Source: Rhizomys pruinosus (lineage: Eukaryota; Chordata; Mammalia; Rodentia; Spalacidae). Taken from it: DNA of 64,000 nt. This document shows, piece by piece, positions 56,400 through 64,000 of this stretch (position 1 is its first letter; each line of letters starts with the position of its first letter). The DNA lies in contig VZQC01006365.1 in the NCBI GenBank assembly GCA_009823505.1, positions 453,609 through 517,608 of the forward strand, given 5' to 3'. The position numbers and the translations under genes were made by a program. The notes under the pieces are model-generated. The model ran no database searches. It saw only the letters and a program-made list of their open reading frames with translations, and was not told where the DNA came from.

Positions 56400-57780
56400 G
56401 TGCTGGCTGTGTGTGGTCTTCAAGCTTTAGTTATGTGTAAATTGATCAGCTTCCCATGTGGTCAAAGAAGACTAATGGTCATGAAAGGTGATATTGAGAT
56501 GATTCCCAGGGTCCCCGGTTGCTGTCCACCAGACTGGTTCCTCATGTGGGGTAGCAGTCCTGATCTGGGAATGATGGATCCAGGTGTCTATACCTATAAA
56601 TTTTAAGGCTGCAAGTGTGGTTTAAAGCACAAGGTAAGGTCCCTTCAAGGCCAGTTAAGTGGTGCTTTATGCTAATATTTTATTAATATCATGTCTTCTG
56701 ACTTGTGGGAATATACGAGGTTACTTATGTGAAAGGGAAATCTCTCTAGCGACCACTGCTGTAGCTGGACTATGGTATAACAATAAGATGCAGCTGAGTA
56801 TGGATATGTGCATTTTGGATTTCCTTCAGTCCCTGAGGATTCTTAAGAATGGAGGAGGTTTACTAATCAGAATTTCATAAGATGACAGCTTAATTTCTGC
56901 TTGGGGTGAGCATCTGACCTAAGGAGAGTCATAGGCAGTGCTAAAGTCCAAGGCAATAAGGTCTCTTGACAAAATTTACTCAGGGCTCATGCATTCCATT
57001 TTCCTTAATGTCCAAAGGCAAATAGCCACATGCAAACTCTATTTAATTTTTTTTTTTTTTTTTATTTTTCTTTGTCTTTTTTGAGACAGGGTCTCTCTGT
57101 AGCCCCAGCTGTCCTGGAACTCACTCTGTAGACCAGGCTGGCCTTGAACTCACAAAGATCTGCCTGCCTCTGCCTCCCAAGTGCTAGGATTAAAGGCATG
57201 CACCACCATGCCCTGGCTAATTCTATTTAATTTTAAGGAGTTTTCCTCGTCCTTGCATGACCTCAACCATAAAGTAGTCCCATTACCTGACCCAATTGAA
57301 GTAGCCATTTAATACCTGGGCAAGATTTCAGTCAGAAAAGCCCTGTTTACCCCCTTAGTCTTTACAGTCCTGGTAGGATATGCCTCTACCCAGCCAGAGT
57401 AAGTTGTACGCAATGACTAGCTGCTACTTATATCCCTGCTAGGTGGCAGTTTAGTAAATCTCCATCCACATCTTCAAATGAAATGTGTCCAGTGCTCTGT
57501 ACTCATGGAAGCAGGAAGACACCTTGCTTGTTACTGTTTTGGTCACAAGTTTGGCATCAATGCCACTAAGTATGAAGAATGTGGACATGTAGTAATACTA
57601 GTTTACTAAGGCCTCTAGTGCCATTATTTTTGGTAAAATATGAGTATCTTTATGGAGTTGGTGAACCAGAGGATAAATGATATGATCTGAGATAAAGATG
57701 TGTCTGTCAGGGAGGAGCCACCATCCATCTGAAATCTTGATTCCTTTCTCTCGCTTCAGCCTCTTGGGTTCAGTGTAGAT
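56400..57780 (-). pseudogene. pol integrase region, interrupted by B1
   Basis: Minus-strand pieces: a Cys-x2-Cys pair from the zinc-binding domain near 57540-57556, then FED at about 57475, the N-terminal edge of the catalytic core. After the B1 (57047-57218) come C-terminal core residues and a GPY-type domain ending in WIHHS near 56568-56586. Stops and frameshifts are frequent, so no integrase is made. Order and spacing fit gammaretroviral integrase. Confidence 0.65.
57047..57218 (-). mobile_element. B1 SINE, antisense, inserted in integrase region
   Basis: A near-consensus reverse B1 with T-rich tail: gagacagggtctctctgtagcccc ... tctgcctcccaagtgctagg ... caccaccatgccctggct. Flanked by taattctatttaatttt-like sequence on both sides, consistent with a target duplication. 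Confidence 0.92.
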
Positions 57781-57789
57781 GTTTGGGTA

Positions 57790-58060
57790 GGATTAAAGTC
57801 ATTACTATTTTACTGGGAGGAATCTATGATGTTTATATCTTTGTTGCTTGCCTTGCTTCCTGGTCTGCTCATTGGTTCCCATACAGCAATGGCTGCTGTG
57901 TCCCAAACTGCTTCTAGGCTTAAAACATTGGTTTGATTATTTTCATTATACTTTTTCTCCTTCAGGAAGTACCCCCCTCTCAAAGAGGGGCCCATGGAGG
58001 TGCACATGGTTGGTAGCAAATGTGCGTCTTAGGTCTGTGTAAACGTTTTCCCTTTGTCCT
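57790..58060 (-). pseudogene. pol RNase H region
   Basis: On the minus strand a frame near 57848-57885 reads ADQEARQ, the C-terminal part of gammaretroviral RNase H. Preceding residues (58040-57900) fit the upstream helix region. The frame 57810-58019 is broken. Confidence 0.6.
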
Positions 58061-58299
58061 TTGCTTTCGTCCAGTGCCCTGATTAAGGCTAAGGGCTCTG
58101 CTCATTGAGCTGACCATTAGGGAGGGTGCCTATTATTTTAGTCTGCCTTACCATCCCTTATCCTGTCAGATGTTTTCCTGTAATAGGAAGCTTCTGTCCC
58201 CATTCAAATGGATATTTACCTCCCACTGTGATTCTATAGAGGGGCTTGACTATTACAGGCTAGTTATGTATTCTAAAGTAGCACAAACTGGCTGCCCCT

Positions 58300-58937
58300 A
58301 GAAACTCTATGATCTGTCTGTGTGATGGTCCACACTGCCTTTTGTAAGGGATACCCTGTTTCCAGGCCTCTTGAGCAGATCTAGGAATATTTCTGTTCCC
58401 CTTCCAAGGTCACCCTTGCTAGACACAGATGGTTCATATACTGTAAGAACGCACATTACATTTCTGCTCTTGGGAAGTGTGGCAGGTTTTTTTGTTTTGT
58501 TTTGTTTTGCCTGGGGGTTCCCCAAATATTCTGGGAGAGTTTTTTTTAAAGCCCTTTTAGCTGTAGGGTCTTCCCATTCAAAGGCAAATATTGGCTGAAT
58601 TAGAGGTGTCAGGTGAATGCTCTAAAAACATTCTTCAAGTCAAAATAAGTGAACCATTGGGCTTCAGGTAGGAGGCCCAGCAGGGGGTATGGGTTGGGTA
58701 TATTTGGATAGATTATGGCTTTAGCCTGGATCATGGCTTACTGGCCCTGGACAGATTTCTAGTTGTTGGTACTTTCTCTACAGGGAGCAAGAGAGCATTC
58801 AAAGAAGACTGACATTTTCAAAGCAACCCAATGTAGGCTTCAAGAGGTAAGGGGTATTAGACTGTTATCATGCAGGCCTCAGCTACCAATATGACTACCA
58901 CAGGTGGATGATTAATGGCCAACTCAGGCAGGTTCTT
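58300..58937 (-). pseudogene. pol reverse transcriptase region
   Basis: Continuous with the protease. The motif WFTYFDLKN (about 58632-58658) carries the first catalytic-region aspartate of retroviral RT. Further down, a LL..PGNRVS segment near 58340-58380 matches the RT thumb/connection approach. The YxDD catalytic box is not visible. A gap or deletion between about 58500 and 58400 removes the expected palm segment. The copy A/B breakpoint (58871) lies inside this domain without any disturbance of copy B. Confidence 0.7.
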
Positions 58938-59361
58938 TCAGCCTAGACTCCAGGGCATGTGAGCTCCAAACTTCCAGAGATGAATTGATGTTTGTGATGA
59001 TTGGGAGTGAATTTTCCATTCTTCTTCTTGGGGGACTGAGACTGAAAGGATTAGGGAAGTGGCTTCCAGGGGGTTTTGCAGTTGGAGGCTGGCAGTGCCA
59101 TCAATGGAAAAGGTGACCTGCACTCCAAGCTTAGGCAATAGATCTCTTCCCAATAAGGGCACTGGGTACTCTGGATGATAGAAAATTATTGATGTCCACC
59201 ATAACACAGCTGAGAGACCTAAGGAAGGGACTCTTGGTTAGAACCCTGGTAGCTCCAGCTCCTGTCAGGCTTCCTAACATGGGAGGCATTGGTTTGCTAA
59301 GGACAGAATATTCAGCATTAGTGTCAACCAAATAGTCTATCAAGTGGCCCCTGACTTTCAT
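58938..59361 (-). pseudogene. Retroviral aspartic protease remnant
   Basis: Two overlapping frames. 59361-59131 contains LVDTNAEYSVL, in which the catalytic Asp-Thr-Gly reads Asp-Thr-Asn (59317-59325). 59207-58938 contains LLGRDLLPKLG, the C-terminal protease motif. The change of frame near 59.18 kb and the mutated active site both inactivate it. It sits directly before RT, as in gag-pro-pol. Confidence 0.8.
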
Positions 59362-59426
59362 TTTTCATCATGGGCTCATGGGACCCTAGTTTTATTGAGC
59401 CTAGTGTGTTTCAGTTACAGTCAATT

Positions 59427-59577
59427 CTTTTTGGTCTTTTGGATTCAGGGTCTCCCTTTAGTCCTAGCTGGTCTGGAGCGTGCTCTGTAGACCAGACTGG
59501 CCTTGAACTCAGAGAGATCTGCCTGCCTCTGCCTCCGGAGCACTGAGCTCAAAGGTGTGTGCCACCACGCCAGGCGA
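59427..59577 (-). mobile_element. B1 SINE, antisense
   Basis: ggtcttttggattcagggtctcc ... gaccagactggccttgaactc ... gtgccaccacgccaggc, inserted between gag nucleocapsid and protease. Flanked by cagttacagtcaattc and cagttacactcaattc, a 16-bp target duplication with one mismatch. Confidence 0.9.
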
Positions 59578-59680
59578 CAGTTACACTCAATTCATTCCAG
59601 CCCATTGAAGTTGCTGGTGTGGGACTTTGTAAGATCCTGTTTTGGTCTCTGATTTCTCTCCTTTTATTTGATTTTTAATG

Positions 59681-61850
59681 GGCATCCATTTTTCCATTGT
59701 CTAATTTCCTCACAGTAGGCTCATTGATTTTTTTGTGAGAGAGTTCAAGGCTTAGGCTTATTTCCCATCTGCTTCAGTGCAGGCCTGGAGGGAGCTGCTT
59801 GACTTTGCACTGTTGCCAGGAGGGCTGCCTTTTATTTCATTCTTCATCTGCTTACTTTTTGGCAGTTTGTTCCTGGATCACAAATATTTTGCTGGCGACC
59901 TCCAGCAGCTTCGTACTGTTGACCTTTTCTTTTTCTTTTTCTTTTTTTGTTTTTTGTTTTTTTTTGTTTTTTGGTCTTTTTGAGTCAGGGTCTCCCTGTA
60001 GCCCCAGCTGTCCCGGAACTCACTCTGTAGACCAAGCTGGCCTTGAACTCACAAAGATCCGCCTGCCTCAGCCTCCCGAGTGCTAGGATTAAAGGCGTGT
60101 GCCACCACGCCTGGCCTGTTGACCTTTTCAAACCCCTTCAGTTTCTTTAACTTTCTCCGGATATCTCCTTATGTCTGGCCACAAAAGGCTGCATTTACCA
60201 TTCACTAGTCTCCAGTCATTTCAGTGGAAAGGGTTAAAGAAGTATACAGGTAGAAAACTTCACATAGACTCATAAAAGTCAGATGGACTCTCATCTGGTT
60301 TCAGAAGCATTTTAGTGATCTCGGGACAAGCTGTTGGACTTTTTAGTTCCCTTTTTCAATCCATCTAATAGGGCCTATCAGTACATCCCTTATCAGTTTC
60401 TGAATTGGAATCCATGTGGGGAGTCTCTTCCTGGAGGTCATTTCTGACCCATATCTCTGCATTCAGTTCTTCTGGTGGGACCTGAGCTATTAACAATTTC
60501 TAAGCCTCTATTTTCACTTATCAGTCACTCCTCCAAATCAAGGACGGTTAGGACGAGTTGGCAATTACTGTACCAGGTTGGGTAATGACTTTGACAAATA
60601 GATTCCACTAGGTCTATTGAGGCTATGGTTTCTCAGATTATTAAGTGTTGTGTTTTCAACTAAGCAATTCTGTGGTCGGGTAATGCTGGGAGTAGAAAAT
60701 AAAGTGCCCTCCTTCTATGCACTCATCCTGGGTCACATGTTGGAGCCCTCTGGCCTCTGAGGGGTGCATCTGGAGAGCAGTTAGCTGCCTTTGGCCTGAA
60801 CGGAGACATTTTCCACTTTGTTCAGGCTCCTAAAAGTGGGACATTTGCTCCAGAGGAGGAAGCATAATCATCAGGCTTCTGGGGAAATATCTATGGTGGC
60901 TGAATCTTTGGCAATGGTAGGACCTCTGTTCTGGGCAATGTAGCACAGAGTGTTAGCAGCAGGGTTCGTCTTCATCTTCCTAGAGGATTGGCAGAGTTTT
61001 GGTGGAGCCTCAATTTCTGGATGGAGTCTTGACCAGCAGAATCCTAGTATCCTCTTGTCTACCAGCATGCAACCTTATCCAGTGAGGGCTGGGCAATGTG
61101 ATATGTAGCTAGAAATCCATATAAGGAAAATGTCCTGGGTCTCCACTATCACCTGTTGCACTACCTTAATCTTAGTTATACTAAAGTTTCCATAAAAAAG
61201 TTGTTTTTTCTGCTTCACAGATGCCTCCAGTATTTCTGGTTTCATCTTAGTAACATTTCCTGAATATCCTTTCCTGAAATTTTTTGATCACACAGTCTAA
61301 GACAGTGGGTTTCCAATGTCAGCCTCCCATTCTGTAACTCCTGTCGTTGGTGCTGCACAGACCAAAGATAAGAGTTTTGGAGCAGGAACTTCCCCAAATA
61401 GAATTCACATCACCCCAGCCTTGCTGTTCCCCTCGTGAAAAATCAGATCCAACATATAGTGGATTGGTATACTGCTGGAACCTGACGCCCAGAGAGAGAT
61501 TGGGTCCCCAGAGTCAGACACTGCCTTACAGTCTTATGTGGTGATCACCAAATCACAGGCTTGGTCCCGATCAGTAACTTAGTTGCCTTGTAGCCACATT
61601 TATACATAGCACCACACTCTCACATCAGACTCCAGATAGAATCTCCCTGTGACATTTACCTAACTGAGGCAGCTATAAACTGCTAGGAGGTGATCAATCT
61701 CCCCTTCTACCTAAGATAGCGGGCCTTATTACTGGTCACTCTGGGGTGTCTTATTGGTTCCTAAAATCTTGAATGATTCCTTCAGTTCTACCTCTGGTGT
61801 TCTGGGCAGATCAAGGTCTAAGGGTTTGGGCCACAGCCCATGGACCTTTC
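59681..61850 (-). pseudogene. Degenerate gag
   Basis: Near its 3' end (59681-59723) the minus strand encodes a decayed CCHC zinc knuckle of nucleocapsid. The second and fourth ligands (Cys) remain, the first Cys codon is a stop (tga) and the His position reads Gln. Upstream (60100-60320) there are capsid-like residues such as PSDFYE. The 61.5-61.85 kb part is taken as matrix/capsid by position only. Interrupted by a B1 at 59972-60117. No long frame survives. Confidence 0.55.
59972..60117 (-). mobile_element. B1 SINE, antisense, in gag
   Basis: tttttgagtcagggtctccctgtagcccc ... gccttgaactcacaaagatcc ... gccaccacgcctggcc. Close to consensus, flanked by gttgaccttttc on both sides as a target duplication. 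Confidence 0.93.
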
Positions 61851-61857
61851 CAGAAGC

Positions 61858-62332
61858 AAAGTTAAGCATACACTTGTTTTCTCAAGCAAACAACAAAACT
61901 TATTTTTTTTAATTTTTTTTTTTATTTTATTTCTGTATGTGTATGAATGTACTATCAGCATGTAGGTTTGTGCACCCGTGTCGTGCAACGCCGCGGAGGT
62001 CAGAAGAGGGTCTCGGATTCCCCTGGAACTGGAGTTGTCCTGGAATTGGAGCTTCAGACGGTTCTCAGCCGCCATGTGGGTGCTGGGGATCGAACCCGGG
62101 TCCTCTGCAAGAGCGGTCGGCGCTCTCAACCGCCAGGCCATCTCTCCAGCCCAACAAAACTTATTATCTTGGCTAAACTGGAACCTGTTTTCTTAAGCCA
62201 GGAGGTGGGTTGGTAACTCAGGTATCCCCCTTGTTTTTGTTGTAGTTTTGTTTTGTTTTGTTTCTCTTGATATTTTTGTTTTTTTTTTTAATAATTTCAG
62301 TTTTGCTCTTAACTCTCACAGAGTTCTGGTCT
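61858..62332 (-). repeat. ERV1 LTR U3 start, PPT-like and env-tail-side fragment, split by B2
   Basis: After removing the B2, 61858-61904 plus 62153-62332 aligns with 55622-55810. It contains the U3 start (minus TGAGTTACCAACC, beginning at 62220), a purine tract aagggggatacc just upstream, and the A-rich stretch that precedes the LTR at 55.77 kb. So it looks like the 3' end of a second related provirus, joined at about 61858 to gag. The rest of the LTR and the leader are missing. Confidence 0.6.
61892..62165 (-). mobile_element. Young B2/B3-type SINE, antisense, with target duplication
   Basis: The reverse copy at 61905-62152 is very close to the consensus of the young copies: gaccattccc-free head, gatcgaacccgggtcctctgcaagagc B box, and ggagttgtcctggaattggag. 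The 13-bp target duplication aacaaaacttatt is at 61892-61904 and 62153-62165. Confidence 0.93.
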
Positions 62333-63104
62333 ATTTTCACTAAACCTCTACTCTTGCTTGTTGTCCACTTCCTCCACTAGAGCCCTTAGGATATGAAATA
62401 TGATTATCTAAAGTTCTTAGTCCTCAAGTTCTAAACAATGTTATACTTGTATATTCATGATATCTTTGTCTTTTAAAACTGCTTATTTAAATACATATTT
62501 TTTTTCTTTTCAATTGTCATAATTTTTCTTACAGAAAGCTTAACAAAAAGTATTGGGAGATGAGGTACAGAAGTCTTTGATTTAAATTTTTTTGCATCTT
62601 ATGGCTAAGCATTAGACTGTGTTTACTCTGTGCTGTGCTGGTGCTCTTGTTTTTGTGTCCCCTGTTGTCTTTTAGTTTTCCTAAAAAGTTCTTAAGCTCT
62701 CAGATGTTCACAACATAATACCTTTGCTACTAGATTCAGCAGTGTATTTCTTCCCCTGGGCTTTTGTTCTGCCAATCAGTTACTCTCTGTATTTGCCTGT
62801 CTCTGCACTATTCAGGCAACATTTCTGTATATGACACCAGGTCTCTTATTGAATCAGTAGAATTGATTTTCAATTTGTTTCAGTTTATTTTTTGTTGTGA
62901 GGATAAGAATGAAAATTTTCAAATTCCTTATATATCACATATAAAACAGAAGTCCTCTTATTTTTCTTTAACTTTTTGAATTTACCATTCAGCATATCAT
63001 ATATCACTATGCCCCACTGCATTGGTTAAATTTACATGAGAAATAGTTCAATTACAAATTTCCAGGATTTCCATCTTGTATTTGTACAGCATATCTTGCC
63101 CTAT
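62333..63104. other. No gene recognised
   Basis: Pyrimidine-rich, unassigned. It may include flank or env-side sequence of the second provirus. Confidence 0.35.
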
Positions 63105-64000
63105 TTTTTATTGAAGTTTTGTGCATTTCATACAAAATTTATTAATCGAATATATACCCCTTCCTTGCCCCCCGCACCACCAGAGTTTATGCATTATGTC
63201 ATACAAATCTTGCATCTTTTCCTCAGTCTTTTTTAAATTTTTCGGTGCAGAAGTTTACTGTTTTGGGCAGAAGTTTATTGTTTCAGTTGGTTCTTTGACC
63301 CAGTCTTTTTTGTTGTTTTTCCTTCCAATTTGTATCATTTCAAAATATGCATATATACGTACCACACATATGCCAAAATTATGACGTTTGAAAATAAACT
63401 ATAGGTTAATTCCAAAACATGTTTAGGGATTTACATTTTGTTAGTAGAGTTGTATGCAGGTAAAGAAAAAAAATACTACTTTACATTCCCACATTACATA
63501 GTAAGTTGATGAGTAACATCAGGTATTATACTTAAAAATAATTATTCAGTTTGCCTTACAAATAGGGATTTGGTGCTAGGATCCACAAATGAGGGAAATC
63601 ATATGTTGTTTGTTTTTCTGGGACTGTGTTACATCACTTAGCATAATGACCTCTAGTTTCATCCATTTTCCTGAAAGCTCATGATGTAGTCTTTACTTTC
63701 TGGTGCATAGAATTTCATTGTGTAAATGTACCACGTTTTCTTTATCCACCTGCTGGTTGAGGGACACTTAGGTTGCTTCCACTTCTTCAATATTGTGAAG
63801 AGAGCTGCAATAAACATAGGTATGCATGTATCTCTGTGATGATATGACAAGTCTTGTGGTTATATACCCAGGAGTTGTATGACTGGGTCAGGTGGTAGGC
63901 TCATTTTGAGTCTCTTAAGAATTCTCCACACTGCTTTCCATAGGGGTTACATGAGTTCACATTCCCACCAGCAGTGGATGAATGTTCCCCTTTCCCCACA
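63105..64000 (-). mobile_element. L1 LINE 3' end, antisense, cut by window edge
   Basis: 3' UTR at 63105-63570 (parallels 32110-32470), then the ORF2 C-terminus from about 63580 to the window end (gtttttctgggactgtgttac, gagctgcaataaacatagg, gggttacatgagttcacattccc on the plus strand). A 63-codon minus frame (63659-63850) is ORF2 residue. Continues beyond the window. Confidence 0.85.

Larger units (their letters stand above)
48657..58871 (+). other. Copy B of the duplicated block (likely the reliable copy)
   Basis: Collinear with 34158-44560. Within shared SINEs and L1 it is closer to family consensus and its frames are longer (for example L1 ORF1 N-terminus of 87 codons against 64). At its right end it runs without a break into more provirus (RT N-terminus, protease, gag), unlike copy A, which stops at the adapter-like apex. 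Confidence 0.8.
55299..62332 (-). mobile_element. ERV1 (gammaretrovirus-class) provirus, decayed
   Basis: Minus-strand provirus read from high to low coordinate: LTR/PPT-like fragment (62332-61858), gag (~61850-59681), protease (59361-58938), RT, RNase H and integrase (58937-56400), env TM tail (56056-55847), 3' LTR (55725-55299). Inserts: B2 at 61905-62152, B1 at 59972-60117, 59427-59577 and 57047-57218. Frames are broken throughout, the zinc knuckle and the protease active site are mutated, and nearly all of env is deleted. It is a separate family from the 10-kb element, though both end in a similar env tail. Confidence 0.8.

Overview
The window is nuclear DNA from a muroid rodent. It is dense in B1 SINEs, B2/B3-type tRNA-derived SINEs, ID-like fragments, rodent L1 and ERV1 (gammaretrovirus-class) proviral remains. 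The young B2/B3 consensus differs from the mouse one I know, which suggests a non-Mus, possibly cricetid, species (inference). I found no host protein-coding gene, rRNA or true tRNA gene. The longer open frames are retroelement relics, SINE or simple-repeat translations, or assembly artefacts.

Layout. 1-10.09 kb: L1 fragments, SINEs, a 4-bp-TSD solo LTR (6.14-6.63 kb) and a palindromic tandem repeat at 9.96 kb. 10.09-15.77 kb: a complete-by-ends but non-coding ERV1 with TTAG target duplications, two LTRs, a proline-tRNA-like primer site, a broken gag start, an env tail and a polypurine tract; it resembles VL30-style non-autonomous elements. 15.8-34.1 kb: SINE- and L1-rich DNA, including a B2 with two tRNA-like heads (30.6 kb) and a rearranged L1 (25.4-27.3 kb). 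48.66-62.3 kb: an L1 with 122-bp 5' monomers, SINEs, then a minus-strand ERV1 provirus (gag 61.8-59.7, protease 59.4-58.9, RT 58.9-58.3, RNase H, integrase to 56.4, env tail 56.1-55.8, 3' LTR 55.7-55.3 kb), frame-broken throughout. 63.1 kb to the end: the 3' part of another minus-strand L1.

The main structural observation is not a gene. Bases 34158-44560 (copy A) and 48657-58871 (copy B) are the same ~10.3 kb. Between them, 44643-48655 is an inverted copy of the last ~4 kb (A'). The apex of the A/A' palindrome, 44561-44642, holds sequence that looks like degenerate PacBio SMRTbell hairpin adapter. A single N at 48656 joins A' to B. Copy A has many single-base indels and a ~200-base poly-G tract absent from A' and B. 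The simplest reading is that one contig ended in an unpolished, missed-adapter read and was abutted by one N to the next contig, which starts again inside the same locus. The real chromosome would then run roughly 1-34157 straight into 48657-64000, and about 14.5 kb of the window is false duplication.

No new biological system is supported. The retroelement curiosities (double-headed B2, L1/B2 head-to-head insertion sharing one target duplication, non-coding ERV1, L1 fold-back) are the biological observations worth checking.
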